Part shown: piece by piece, positions 51,801-61,563 of the stretch
How positions within the stretch are numbered: position 1 is the stretch's first letter
Layout of the letters: the number at the start of each line of letters is the position of its first letter
Source of the DNA: Chloroflexota bacterium
Lineage (GTDB): Bacteria; Chloroflexota; Anaerolineae; Aggregatilineales; Phototrophicaceae
Assembly: GCA_023430545.1 (NCBI GenBank)
Contig: JAEZAF010000182.1
Location: forward strand, 8,345-72,344
DNA: 64,000 nt
Reading direction: 5' to 3'
Program-made: the position numbers and the translations under genes
Notes under the pieces: generated by a model
The model's input: the letters and a program-made list of their open reading frames with translations, nothing else
The model's database searches: none
What the model was told of the DNA's origin: nothing

Positions 51801-53306
51801 ATGCTGCGTGTAAAACTTCAGTTTGTTGTTGTATTGATAGCAATCGGTCTCCTGTTCATACTCGATAAACTGTTTCCAATGTTCATCGTTCCTGCGTTTA
51901 TCTACCCTTTTGTTCTCATCATGGGGGTGATCCTGCTGTTTGGGACCGAACTGGTCCGGTTCCCGGCATGGATATTGGGCGGAATGGCACTGGTCGCTTA
52001 TCTGGTGAGCTTTTTCCTGTTCGTCCCGAACCGCGCCGAGCTTCCGTTTGTTGATCAGAGTTTCCTGCTGGGTTTGGGAACGGTGCTGCTTAGCTTTGGC
52101 CTGTTCTACTGGCTGGCGTACTCCATCAGGCAGGCGCTTCAGATTGAACGACGCAGAACTCTGAACCCGGATGTCCTGCCTCGTCTGGAAGGTGAGGCCA
52201 GAATCTCGAATGAACTCTATCGCGCTCGCCGCTTCGAACGTCCTGTCTCCGTCATTTACGCTGGCCTTCCCCTCAACCTCAACGGACGCAGCGCCAGAGA
52301 TCTGGATGCAAAATCCCGTCAGGAGCTGCTTCAGGCTATTCAGTCGATTACCTATAAGTCGGACATCATTACTGAAGCAGTGGACGGCTATATCGTTGCC
52401 CTGCCTGAAAATGACCGCCGCGCAGCCCGCATCTTCACCAACCAGTTAGGCAAAATCATGTCCGGTGCCGATAAAAGCGCGGTCATTATCGGTGCTGCCT
52501 CCTTTCCGGAAGATGGTCTTGTCACCGATGAGCTGATTAAAGTGGCACGGGATGGTGCGAAGCTCTGGGTCGAATCCGACTTCGACAGCTCACTGGGTGA
52601 GCGCAAGGGAGATCTGGCGGTAGAACTGGAAGAGCGTGTCAACATCGAGAAGAAGGCGGAATGGGTGAACCGCGTTCCGGAACCCACCGTCGAAGCTCGT
52701 CAGGTGTATCAGATGATCAAACGCTCGATTGATGTCGGTCTGGTGCTGGCGGCGATGCCTGCTGTGCTGCCGATTATGCTGATTGTCTCACTGCTGATCT
52801 ACCTTGATGACCGTCAGAATATTTTCTACATGCAGCCGCGAACCGGTTACGGAGGTAAGCGCTTCCAGATGTACAAGTTCCGCACCATGCGCGTCGGTGC
52901 GAAATCTGTTCCACCCACGACTATTGTCGCGGCTGATGGCACCCTGCGTTACATGTGGCCGGAAAAAGTCGAGAATGACCCGCGTATTACCCGAGTCGGA
53001 CGGATTTTACGCAAGACCAGTCTTGATGAAATCCCGCAGCTTCTCAATATCCTGAAAGGGGATATGACACTGGTCGGCCCTCGTCCTACCTCATGGAGTG
53101 TCGATATGTATACACCGCATCAGACGACCCGCCTTACGGTGCGCCCGGGGATTACCGGTCTGTGGCAGGTCAGCGCACGCGATGCCACCAATATGGACGA
53201 GCGCCTGATCTGGGATATGAAGTACATCGATAAGGCCAATCTCTGGATGGATATCAAGATCGTATGGCTGACCTTCGTGGGTGTTTTCCAGAAGAGCGGT
53301 GTATAA
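51801..53306 (+). CDS. initiating sugar-phosphate transferase fused to a degenerate GGDEF domain
   Basis: A 501-residue polyprenol-phosphate glycosylphosphotransferase of the WbaP/ExoY/WcaJ type, which starts repeat-unit synthesis on undecaprenyl phosphate. Four helices in residues 5-110 precede a domain at about 125-260 whose strand order matches GGDEF (RPVSVIYAGL, YIVALPENDRRAARIF, IIGAASFPEDGLVTDELIKVA), but with the GGDEF signature replaced by TEAVDGY. The catalytic C-terminal domain (about 303-501) has KRSIDVGLVL, YKFRTM, KTSLDEIPQLLNILKGDMTLVGPRP and RPGITGLWQVSARD. The degenerate domain may sense a nucleotide or serve in assembly; it cannot make c-di-GMP. Confidence 0.9.
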   Translation: MLRVKLQFVVVLIAIGLLFILDKLFPMFIVPAFIYPFVLIMGVILLFGTELVRFPAWILGGMALVAYLVSFFLFVPNRAELPFVDQSFLLGLGTVLLSFGLFYWLAYSIRQALQIERRRTLNPDVLPRLEGEARISNELYRARRFERPVSVIYAGLPLNLNGRSARDLDAKSRQELLQAIQSITYKSDIITEAVDGYIVALPENDRRAARIFTNQLGKIMSGADKSAVIIGAASFPEDGLVTDELIKVARDGAKLWVESDFDSSLGERKGDLAVELEERVNIEKKAEWVNRVPEPTVEARQVYQMIKRSIDVGLVLAAMPAVLPIMLIVSLLIYLDDRQNIFYMQPRTGYGGKRFQMYKFRTMRVGAKSVPPTTIVAADGTLRYMWPEKVENDPRITRVGRILRKTSLDEIPQLLNILKGDMTLVGPRPTSWSVDMYTPHQTTRLTVRPGITGLWQVSARDATNMDERLIWDMKYIDKANLWMDIKIVWLTFVGVFQKSGV

Positions 53307-53583
53307 ACCACTGCTGTACGGTTGGGCCGTGGCAGAGCTATCTCGTGAGTCCTGTATATGAGCCTGTACTTCGACTTTACCGGACTTTAACCGTTCAGTC
53401 TTTCACTCAATAGTGCCGCGTTCTCACATTTACTTACAACGTTTATCCAGTGCATCGCTGATGGCATCGTAGGCGCATCATTCGCTCTCAGATGCTGTAG
53501 ATGCGATGGTGTCTCATGGTGCATGACATCAGGAGCCATGCTGTGAAGTCATGGTCTGCTGCCCGAAACAATGTGTTATGTTG

Positions 53584-53592
53584 TGATATACT
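53584..53592 (+). promoter_or_regulatory. extended -10 promoter ahead of wzz
   Basis: TGATATACT matches an extended -10 (TGn plus TATACT) about 80 bases before the GTG start at 53674. No -35 is required for this type. The 367-base gap 53307-53673 otherwise shows short GCATC-type repeats and no ORF with a ribosome site. Confidence 0.45.
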
Positions 53593-53673
53593 GACCTCTG
53601 TCACATAGCGACTAGGAGTTTCATTGTCGCGAAGAAAGGCTTTAACCGTTCACCGGGAAAGGGAGCGTAAAGC

Positions 53674-54486
53674 GTGTCCGAAAACGATAATGTTAACGAA
53701 CTGCAACCTGACATGAATGAGTCATATTCCAGCGATCCAGCCGCTGTCGAGCAGCCGGAAGATTTTTACGAGGAACCGGTTAATCAACTATATAAGGAGA
53801 ATGACGTTATGGTTCCGCAGTACGCTTATGTGAGAAATGATGCCAGCATGCCCATCGCCACAGTTTACAGCGATGTGACATCCTTTCTTCGTGTCATCCT
53901 GAGCAATCTCTGGTTAATTATCCTCATTGGTGTGATCGGCACCGCACTTTCTTATTTCTACATCAGTCGGCAGCCTCAGGTCTATCAGTCGTCTGCCAGC
54001 GTGGTGATTGCGCCCAGCGCGACCAGCGATGATCTGACCCGTGTACAGGCCGACATCCTGCGCATGAGCGGTATGCCGCTTCAGGGCACATATGTCCAGT
54101 TTCTGGAAAGCCGTAATATCCGTGAGCAGGCCATCACCGGCCTCGAAGCCCAGTACAGCCGTGATCAGCTCGAAGATGCCGAAATCGACATCATCCCGGT
54201 TTCTAACAGCGCTGTAATCGAGGTGATTGTGCGTTCCAGCAACCCGGAACTCGCCCGTGATCTTGCGAACAAGGTGATGGAAATCGGCGGAACACGCAGC
54301 CCAGAAGCCTATCTCACGGTGTATGAACTCGATGTTCTGAATCCGGCGAGTCTTCCAGCGTCACCAGTCGCTCCGGCAGTTGCCACATCGACTATTCTCG
54401 GTGCACTGGGCAGTCTGGCGGTGGGCGTTGCACTGGCATTCCTGCTTGACAGCTACCGTCAGTATCGTCGGAACGCACGCGGGTAA
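53674..54486 (+). CDS. Wzz/YveK-like polysaccharide chain-length protein
   Basis: A 270-residue polysaccharide co-polymerase-like protein. A cytoplasmic acidic N-terminus (about 1-65) precedes helix 1 (about 72-94), then an outer region of about 140 residues (YQSSASVVIAPS to DVLNPASLPASPVAPAV, with the Pro-rich segment typical of this family) and helix 2 (about 232-253), with a short basic tail. No tyrosine autokinase domain is fused and no BY-kinase gene is adjacent. The start is GTG with GGGAG 8 bases upstream. It would set the length of the polymer made by the Wzy-like protein downstream. Confidence 0.87.
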   Translation: MSENDNVNELQPDMNESYSSDPAAVEQPEDFYEEPVNQLYKENDVMVPQYAYVRNDASMPIATVYSDVTSFLRVILSNLWLIILIGVIGTALSYFYISRQPQVYQSSASVVIAPSATSDDLTRVQADILRMSGMPLQGTYVQFLESRNIREQAITGLEAQYSRDQLEDAEIDIIPVSNSAVIEVIVRSSNPELARDLANKVMEIGGTRSPEAYLTVYELDVLNPASLPASPVAPAVATSTILGALGSLAVGVALAFLLDSYRQYRRNARG

Positions 54487-54536
54487 CCGCGTCGTTTTGC
54501 TTTTCATCTTTATCATCAGCAGGAACTCAGAGCAGT

Positions 54537-56090
54537 ATGCGTAAATTATCTTCGTATGCGGCAGGACTGTACTTTGTTCTGATCGTAGGTTCACTGATCA
54601 CGATTGTCATTAAATCACTGATCACCAAACGATTTGGTGTTGAAGCATTCGGGATGTATCAGTATTTCCTGAGCCTCAACACGATCGCGACACTGTTTCT
54701 GAGCTTTGGCCTTCCTGACTTACTGACCAAAACCACCTCGGAAAAACGAGAGTTCAGCCACGATTTCAATCGGTTCGCCATCGCGCTGACTTTCATCCTG
54801 ACCTTTGTCTGCGTCATTGCAGCCATCGCCCTGTGGAATGTCGTCGATGATCGGGTCTATGTCATGTCACTGATCATCATCGGCCCGTCGGTGATGCTAC
54901 CGGTCGCAACTGCCATCTTCCGAGGCGATCTCTCTACAAAAGCTGAGGTTGTTTATCGCCTTTTCCGGCGTTCTGCCCCTCTGATCTTCCTGCTGGTCGC
55001 GCTTTTGCTGGCAGTACCCCCGACGATTCAGGTTCCGAGTATCGCCCCCACCGCGGCGACCTCATCGTGGCTGCAATCCCTGTACCCATCCAATGGCCTG
55101 TCACCACTCACACCTGTGCTGACAACTGTTCTGGGCTGGTTTGCCGGATCGTTGGTGCTGCTGTATCTGATTGCACGTCGTAATCTGTTTATAGGTCCAA
55201 AGGACTTCTTAAACGTGATACGTGCCCCGTGGCTGAAACGACAGATGATCCTGTCCGCCGCTATCTGGGGGGCGGCCATCACCGGCGCGCTGGGTGGTCA
55301 GGCGGACTCACTTGTGATCGGGAATTTTCTCGGTTATTACGAACTGGGTGAGTATGCGGGTGCGCTGCTTTACTACAGTCTGCTTGGTCAGGTGCTGGAA
55401 GTATGGGGACGTCTGTATGTCACCCTGCTTCCACGTGATGACAACCGCACGTTTTATAAGTATCGCCGCATCATGTCGCTGACGCTGGTGATGATCCCTC
55501 TGTTTGGGTTCTACACGTTTACCATCATCCCGATTACACAGAATATCCTGCTGGATGACAGCCTGACGATGATCGTCCCGCTGTACGGAATCCTGTCGTT
55601 TGCATATGTCTTCCGTGCTGTCGAGCTGGTGAATCTGGCGCTTGCGATCACGGTCGATAAGCCCAATATCAACGCCAAGTCCACGGCATTCGGTCTTGTG
55701 ACCTATCTGCCTGTCATGGTGTTGATGATCACCACGATTGGTGTCTACGGTGCGGCCATCGGGCAGGTACTCTTCTGGACAGTTTACAGCATCGCCCAGG
55801 CCTTTCTCTTCCGCAAGAGTCATCGCGAACATGCCAATTTCAGCGCTCGCATCGCGCTGACGACGCTGGTGATCTACGCAGTGATGATGGCACTGTATCT
55901 GGTCATCAACAACTTCATCATCGGTGTGGCTGTCTGTACGGTATTTTATCTGGCGGCAGGGCACTTTACGGGTATCTGGGATATGCGGTACGTTGTGCGC
56001 ACCTTCAGCAAAATTGCTACTGATGTCCGCAATCGGTTTACCAGACGACCTGAAGTTCAGATCAATGAAACGGTTGAGGTGAAATCATGA
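54537..56090 (+). CDS. Wzx-like polysaccharide flippase (MOP superfamily)
   Basis: A 517-residue membrane protein with about 12-14 helices. The N-terminal AAGLYFVLIVGSLITIVIKSLITKRFGVEAFGMYQYF is the typical Wzx/RfbX opening. It would move lipid-linked repeat units across the membrane. A long basic C-terminal tail follows the last helix. Its stop overlaps the start of the polymerase gene by four bases (ATGA), showing coupled expression. The ribosome site is weak. It lies 50 bases after the chain-length gene. Confidence 0.9.
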   Translation: MRKLSSYAAGLYFVLIVGSLITIVIKSLITKRFGVEAFGMYQYFLSLNTIATLFLSFGLPDLLTKTTSEKREFSHDFNRFAIALTFILTFVCVIAAIALWNVVDDRVYVMSLIIIGPSVMLPVATAIFRGDLSTKAEVVYRLFRRSAPLIFLLVALLLAVPPTIQVPSIAPTAATSSWLQSLYPSNGLSPLTPVLTTVLGWFAGSLVLLYLIARRNLFIGPKDFLNVIRAPWLKRQMILSAAIWGAAITGALGGQADSLVIGNFLGYYELGEYAGALLYYSLLGQVLEVWGRLYVTLLPRDDNRTFYKYRRIMSLTLVMIPLFGFYTFTIIPITQNILLDDSLTMIVPLYGILSFAYVFRAVELVNLALAITVDKPNINAKSTAFGLVTYLPVMVLMITTIGVYGAAIGQVLFWTVYSIAQAFLFRKSHREHANFSARIALTTLVIYAVMMALYLVINNFIIGVAVCTVFYLAAGHFTGIWDMRYVVRTFSKIATDVRNRFTRRPEVQINETVEVKS

Positions 56091-57565
56091 CCACAGCTTA
56101 TGCTCCATCACAGATTTCTGCGCCGAGCGTACCACCGGGCCGCTTTCCGTGGGATCTTGTACCGATTGTGGTCTTTATCCTTTCCACACTTGCTGCGCTT
56201 GGGGTGATGTTCCTCGTACCTGAAGCATCGAAGCTGGCACTACTGTTACCCATCGCTGTGGTGATGGGCCTCGTCATGATTGTGCGCCCGGAACTGGCAC
56301 TGCTGCTGAGCGTGGCTTACGTGCCGTTTGAAAGCAACCAGTTCGTCCCAGTAGCGCTTCCGGGCGGCCTGACGATCTCCAAGCTGCTTGGGTTTGTGCT
56401 GCTGGGTGTCTTCTTTTTTAACATCCTGTTCAGAGGCAGGCGCTTCCGCATTCTGGACGACAGTGAAGACTTTGCGATTGTACTGTTTGCCGCCGCGATG
56501 CTGATCTCTGGTGTCTCCAGCTATCTGCCGTGGAAAACCTTTGACTCTGCCGAGCGCATGCTGCGTATTTTCGCCTTTTATTTCGCCGTCAAGAATCTGC
56601 TGACATCCTTCTGGGTCATTCGCGGCACCATGTGGGCAATTGTGATTTCAGGTGGCATTGCCAGTATCATTGGCATCAATGAGTATGCAGCTCTGAACGC
56701 TATACGGAACTTCGATGTGCGAGCAGGCGGTGTCTACATGGACCCGAACGACTACGCAGCGCTGGTTCTCGTCGTGATCTGGGTAGGCGTCTATCTGTTC
56801 AGTGTGACGCGCCACTGGTTCCTGAAACTGTCAGTTGCAAGTCTGACACTGATCAGTTTTATCGGGCTGATCCTGAGTGCATCGCGAGGGGGGATGCTGG
56901 CTGGTGCAATTACGCTGCTGATTTATCTGTGGCGGCATCCTCGGCGTCAGTTCCTGCTGATCGTGATTGGGGCGGCCAGTGTGATCGCGCTGCCGTTTAT
57001 CCCACAGAGCGTTCTAAGTCGCGTTACTGGTATGTTTACGGATAGCGCAACCGATCGCTACGCCTCTTATGCTGAGCAGAGTAGTGAGCGCCGTCTGAGT
57101 TATGTCACCTTTGGAGCAGAAGCCCTGACCGAAAATCCTATCACTGGCTCCGGTTATGGGACTTTCTCCCAACTGTATCCTACTTCCGAATATGCCCAGT
57201 ACGATAACCCACTCAACGACACGGAACGCTATCGTCTGGCGCATAATGCTTATCTGGAAATCGGCTTTGGGACTGGCGTGCTTGGTCTGGGGTGCTTCCT
57301 TCTGATCCTGCTGGTCTCCCTGCGAGACTTTTACATGGTCATGCGATGGTCACCGCGTGGCTCGCTCATGTGGGGGGCTGCGGGTGGTTTTCAGCTTGGC
57401 CTGCTCTCGCTGATGATTGCCATGATCTTCCTGAGCATTGAACACTTTAATTATGTATGGGTCTGTGTTGCGATGGCATCGGTGCTGTCTTATCAGATGC
57501 GCTGGCAGAAGCGCAATCTGATTGAAGGGCAGGCTCCAGTTCAGCTTGCCAGTGTTCATGCGTGA
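56087..57565 (+). CDS. O-antigen ligase / Wzy-like polymerase
   Basis: A 492-residue membrane protein with about 11 helices. The Wzy_C-type signature ILSASRGGMLAGAITLLIYL precedes a large outer loop (about 315-390) that includes GSGYGTFSQLYPTSEY and RLAHNAYLEIGFGTG. These are the ligase/polymerase family's catalytic Arg/His loop features. It would polymerise or transfer the flipped repeat units. It overlaps the flippase gene by four bases. Confidence 0.9.
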   Translation: MTTAYAPSQISAPSVPPGRFPWDLVPIVVFILSTLAALGVMFLVPEASKLALLLPIAVVMGLVMIVRPELALLLSVAYVPFESNQFVPVALPGGLTISKLLGFVLLGVFFFNILFRGRRFRILDDSEDFAIVLFAAAMLISGVSSYLPWKTFDSAERMLRIFAFYFAVKNLLTSFWVIRGTMWAIVISGGIASIIGINEYAALNAIRNFDVRAGGVYMDPNDYAALVLVVIWVGVYLFSVTRHWFLKLSVASLTLISFIGLILSASRGGMLAGAITLLIYLWRHPRRQFLLIVIGAASVIALPFIPQSVLSRVTGMFTDSATDRYASYAEQSSERRLSYVTFGAEALTENPITGSGYGTFSQLYPTSEYAQYDNPLNDTERYRLAHNAYLEIGFGTGVLGLGCFLLILLVSLRDFYMVMRWSPRGSLMWGAAGGFQLGLLSLMIAMIFLSIEHFNYVWVCVAMASVLSYQMRWQKRNLIEGQAPVQLASVHA

Positions 57566-57613
57566 TGCCCACAGCACGGATTCAGGTCACGATACACGAT
57601 AAAGGAACTGTTG

Positions 57614-58777
57614 ATGGAGCGTAAGCCTAGCACGGAACATCAGCTCGGCGTTTGTATGATCTCCACTTACTTCTATCCGTTTGCAGGTGGAGCAGAAAAA
57701 CAGGCTGAACGCCTTTCAACGTGGTTGGTGCAGCGTGGTGTACCAGTCATGATGATCACCCGCCAGTATGATGATCTGCCGCGTTACGAGAAGTTGAATG
57801 GGATTGAGATCTATCGTGTACCTACCCTGAAGGGCAAGGGGTTAGCGGCGCTGTCATTTATGCTGGGCGGTATCGCGCTGACCCTGCGACATCGTAAAAA
57901 GTTCAACCTCTTTCACTGCCATCAGATTTACACACCGACTACCATCGGCTGGATCGGGAAGCGGCTGCTGCGATACCCGCTGGTGGTCAACCTGCATCTT
58001 GGAGGTAAAGAAGGCGATATTCAACGACTCCTGCGTAATCCGCGCAGCGGACGTGCGCGTCTGGAAGGGCTGAAGCGTGATGCAGATGGCTTTATTGCGA
58101 TCAGCGGTGAGATCCTGAACGAACTCCGCGAACAGGGCATCCCGGAAGATAAAATCCACATGCTGGTGAATGCTGTCGATCCTTCGGTCTACAGGCCGGT
58201 GGATGCTGCGGAGAAACGCCGTCTGCGTGAAAAGCTCGGCCTTCCCCTCGATGGCCCGATTGTGGTGATCGTTGCCCGCGTCGTCGAGATCAAAGGCCAT
58301 GCTGTGCTGCTGAAAGCATGGGAAGATGTCCCGGCACCGGCGCACCTGGTGGTGATCGGCACCGGCGATCTTGAAGAACCCCTTAAGGCGCAGGTCGAGG
58401 CCAGAATGCCCGGTCGCGTGACCTTCACTGGCAAACGCGACAATGTCCATGAATATTTACAGGCTGCTGATGCATGGACGCTGCCATCCTACGGAGAAGG
58501 ACTGCCGGTATCGCTGCTCGAGGCGATGTCAGCAGGACTGCCGGTCATTGTGACGCCGGTTGGGGCGATGCCTGAAATCGTTCAGGATGGCGTCAACGGC
58601 TATGTGGTGCCGATTGGCAATGATGCCGCACTGACCGCTGCGCTCACACAGGCGATTGATGGCTCTGAGGAAAGTCGAATGCTTGGACGGCGTGCCCGTG
58701 ACCTGATTCAGGAACGCTACAGCATCGACCAGATCAGCCAGTCCTATCTCGATCTCTTCAGAAAACTCGTCAGATAG
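57614..58777 (+). CDS. GT4 glycosyltransferase
   Basis: A 387-residue GT-B transferase of family 4. The N-terminal half opens with STYFYPFAGGAEKQAERLS, the Gly-rich acceptor loop of this family. The donor half holds VARVVEIKGHAVLLKAW and the EX7E segment SYGEGLPVSLLEAMSAGLPVI. The ATG at 57614 has AAAGGA 8 bases upstream. It is likely to add one of the sugars of the repeat unit. Donor and linkage are not determinable. Confidence 0.92.
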   Translation: MERKPSTEHQLGVCMISTYFYPFAGGAEKQAERLSTWLVQRGVPVMMITRQYDDLPRYEKLNGIEIYRVPTLKGKGLAALSFMLGGIALTLRHRKKFNLFHCHQIYTPTTIGWIGKRLLRYPLVVNLHLGGKEGDIQRLLRNPRSGRARLEGLKRDADGFIAISGEILNELREQGIPEDKIHMLVNAVDPSVYRPVDAAEKRRLREKLGLPLDGPIVVIVARVVEIKGHAVLLKAWEDVPAPAHLVVIGTGDLEEPLKAQVEARMPGRVTFTGKRDNVHEYLQAADAWTLPSYGEGLPVSLLEAMSAGLPVIVTPVGAMPEIVQDGVNGYVVPIGNDAALTAALTQAIDGSEESRMLGRRARDLIQERYSIDQISQSYLDLFRKLVR

Positions 58778-58941
58778 TTGCTGAACGCGGTATGCTATCA
58801 GCCTCACCAGGGTGATTGCTGCGTTTGCAGGATGTGACGCGGACGCTGCGGGCAGTCACCTGAACGTATTTACCTGTATGCATTCGCACAGCCTAACTGT
58901 TTTGACGTTGTGACTACGGTAAACGAAAGTCGGCTGCATTT

Positions 58942-60054
58942 ATGAGAATCCTTTACGGCATCGACAGTTTAAAAATCGGTGGCGCGGAGATGCTTCTGCT
59001 CAATATGCTGAAGCGCTATCAGCCCAACCATCAGATTGAGATCGCTTACTTTACTGATGGGCCGTTGCATGAAGACATCGAAGCGATGGGCATTCCTGTA
59101 CACCGCATCAGCAAACAGGGGCTGAAGGACCCGCTGGCGTTTGTGCGGCTGTTTCGCATCATCCGCCGCTTTAAGCCTGATGTCATCCATACGCATTTAA
59201 CCAAGAGTGATGTCACTGGTCAGTTGATGGGCTTTCTGGCCGGGGTGCCAGTGCGGGTGGTCTCGCTGCATAATAATGATTCGTGGCGGACAAAAGCGCT
59301 CTTCAGCACGGTGATGCGTCTGATTGTCTCCCCGGCGCAAAAGTACATTGCCGTTTCCGAGGCTGTCCGCGATTATATTGTCGAAAACAGCCGCTATCCT
59401 GAAGACCGGATGCTGGTGATCGAAAACGGCATCGACCTTGATCGCTTTGATCCTGCGAAGATCACACCGTATGATCGTGCAGCGTGGGGCATCAGCCCGG
59501 ATGCGCCGGTGGTCGCGATTATTGGTCGCCTTCAACCGCAGAAAGCGCATACGGTCTTTCTGGAAGCTGCTGCGCTGGTCAAAAACGAAATGCCTGAGGC
59601 GCGTTTTGTTATTGTCGGGGATGGTGATCTGCGCGCCGAACTTGAAGCTAAACGTGATGAGCTTGGTTTACAGCAGCAGGTGGTTTTTGCCGGAATTATC
59701 CGCGATATCCCGGCAGTGCTGGCTGCTGTAGACATTCTGACGTTTTCATCGGACTGGGAAGGGCTGCCGGTCGCGCTGCTGGAAGGCATGGCGATGGAAA
59801 AGCCGGTGGTCTCGACTGCGGTTGGTGGTGTACCGCTGGTGGTACAGGATGGTGAGAATGGACTGCTTGTGGCGCCACGTCAGCCGCAGAAGCTGGCGGC
59901 GGAACTGCTGCGCGTGCTGCGTGACCCGGAGCTGGCATCCCGGCTGGGACAGGCTGCCCGCCGCACCATTGCGGAACGCTACAGCGCCGGTGTGATGCAT
60001 GACCGCATCCTGAGGCTTTATCGCGATCTGCTGGAAAAGCCTGCGGTGCGATAA
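58942..60054 (+). CDS. GT4 glycosyltransferase
   Basis: A 370-residue cytoplasmic family-4 transferase. The N-terminal half has IDSLKIGGAEMLLLNML (acceptor loop) and PDVIHTHLTKSD. The donor half has IGRLQPQKAHTVFLEAA and SDWEGLPVALLEGMAMEKPVV (EX7E). It resembles capsule and exopolysaccharide transferases such as CapM/PglA relatives. A gap of 164 bases with no clear promoter separates it from the preceding transferase. Confidence 0.92.
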   Translation: MRILYGIDSLKIGGAEMLLLNMLKRYQPNHQIEIAYFTDGPLHEDIEAMGIPVHRISKQGLKDPLAFVRLFRIIRRFKPDVIHTHLTKSDVTGQLMGFLAGVPVRVVSLHNNDSWRTKALFSTVMRLIVSPAQKYIAVSEAVRDYIVENSRYPEDRMLVIENGIDLDRFDPAKITPYDRAAWGISPDAPVVAIIGRLQPQKAHTVFLEAAALVKNEMPEARFVIVGDGDLRAELEAKRDELGLQQQVVFAGIIRDIPAVLAAVDILTFSSDWEGLPVALLEGMAMEKPVVSTAVGGVPLVVQDGENGLLVAPRQPQKLAAELLRVLRDPELASRLGQAARRTIAERYSAGVMHDRILRLYRDLLEKPAVR

Positions 60055-60112
60055 ACGGGTTTTAACTGGAATCTGATTCTATTCTTTATTGTGACGTGTG
60101 GAGCATACAGAT

Positions 60113-61300
60113 ATGGCCTTTCATCCCTATAATCCGGAGATGATCGATTTGCGGCGCGGACGCGAGACCCTGCGTATTTTGAGTGTCACAAAATCGACCG
60201 GAGGGCTGGCCGTTTATAATACCCGGTTGGTGCGCCGGCTTCAGCAGGATGGCTTTGAAGTCAGTGTGCTGTGTCTCTCTGAAAATAACGAGCAGTATGC
60301 TGAGGAACTGCGCGGCTATGGCCTTGACGCCCATACTATGGATATGGAGCGCTATGCGATTAGCGTGACATCCGATCTGCGCCTGGCACGTCAGATGACA
60401 CAGTTTGTGCGCGAACATCAGTTTGATGTCGTGATCGGTCACGGTTCAAAGGCCGGGTTTCTGGTCCGGCTGATCGAGCGGATGACCCACGTCCCTGCGG
60501 TTTACGCACTGGCCTCGATGTCCTTTGTCCCGCGCATCCACGGGAAGAAGGCCTACATTTACCGCGAACTCGAACGGTTTGCGACGCTGTGGGGTGGGCA
60601 TATCGTTGTACTGGCCAACTCGATCCGGGATGAGTTGATCCGCCAGCGTATCGCACCTGCCAGCCGTGTGACCACGATCTATACCGGCATCGATACCGAG
60701 CAGTTTTCCAATCCGCTGGACCGCGAGGAAGCGTGCCGTATCATTGGCGTTGATCCGACTCGGCCTGTCGTGGGATGGGCGCAGCGCCTCATGCCGCAGA
60801 AAGCACCACTGGATTACCTGCGGGCGGCAGCAGAGGTCGTGAAGACGGTTCCGAATGCGCAGTTTTATCTGGCGGGCAGCGGCCAGCTTGAAGCTGAAGT
60901 CGAAGCTGAGATTCAGAAGCTCGGCTTGCAGAATCATGTCATTCGTGCGGCATGGCAGTCCAACGTTCATGCGATGCTGTCAGTCTTTGATGTTTATGTC
61001 CTCAGTTCTCACTGGGAAGGGCTTCCATTGTCGCTCCTGGAAGCGATGTCGATGGGACTGCCGTCCGTTGCAACAGCGGTAGATGGTAACGTCGATGTCA
61101 TTCAGGATGGACAGAGTGGATTCCTTGTCGCAGCACAGGATACACACGCCACTGCTGAGAAGATCACTAAACTACTTACAGATGATGCCCTGCGTCAGCA
61201 GATGGGGCAGGCAGCGCGTCAAAGAATTATCGATTCATTTAATATCGACCGTATGGCAAAAGAATGGGCAGAACTGTTGTGGGTGTTAGCCGCTAAATGA
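60113..61300 (+). CDS. GT4 glycosyltransferase
   Basis: A 395-residue family-4 transferase. The N-terminal half has SVTKSTGGLAVYNTRLVRRL and VIGHGSKAGFLVRLI. The donor half has VGWAQRLMPQKAPLDYLRAA and SSHWEGLPLSLLEAMSMGLPSV (EX7E). I chose the ATG at 60113 with GGAG 9 bases upstream; an in-frame GTG at 60098 coincides with that ribosome site. It is the last of the four GT-B transferases of the locus. Confidence 0.92.
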   Translation: MAFHPYNPEMIDLRRGRETLRILSVTKSTGGLAVYNTRLVRRLQQDGFEVSVLCLSENNEQYAEELRGYGLDAHTMDMERYAISVTSDLRLARQMTQFVREHQFDVVIGHGSKAGFLVRLIERMTHVPAVYALASMSFVPRIHGKKAYIYRELERFATLWGGHIVVLANSIRDELIRQRIAPASRVTTIYTGIDTEQFSNPLDREEACRIIGVDPTRPVVGWAQRLMPQKAPLDYLRAAAEVVKTVPNAQFYLAGSGQLEAEVEAEIQKLGLQNHVIRAAWQSNVHAMLSVFDVYVLSSHWEGLPLSLLEAMSMGLPSVATAVDGNVDVIQDGQSGFLVAAQDTHATAEKITKLLTDDALRQQMGQAARQRIIDSFNIDRMAKEWAELLWVLAAK

Positions 61301-61563
61301 TAAGTTGGCCAGCCCTCTCATCCTCATAAAATCCTCATTTTGGACTCAACACTCCGCTCGAATGTTAACATTCCTTCATAACCATCAAACCCTTGTGTAA
61401 CATTATCCACAAAGTGTAGTACTTTGTTCCCCTTTTACCTTGTCTTAACTTTTCTCACCTGCACTTATAGTTTATAGTGTCACTGTTGTAATCTGACATT
61501 AATGTATTGAGACTTCGTTCACTCTACATCAATGGAAGGTCAATAAGTGCAAAGGGGAAATCT

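Noticed and set aside
53307..53673. Possible c-di-GMP (GEMM) riboswitch before the wzz gene, looked for because of the GGDEF-like domain upstream
   Set aside because: Neither the tetraloop/receptor nor the conserved core of GEMM-I or GEMM-II is present. Only short GCATC repeats and an extended -10 box are seen.
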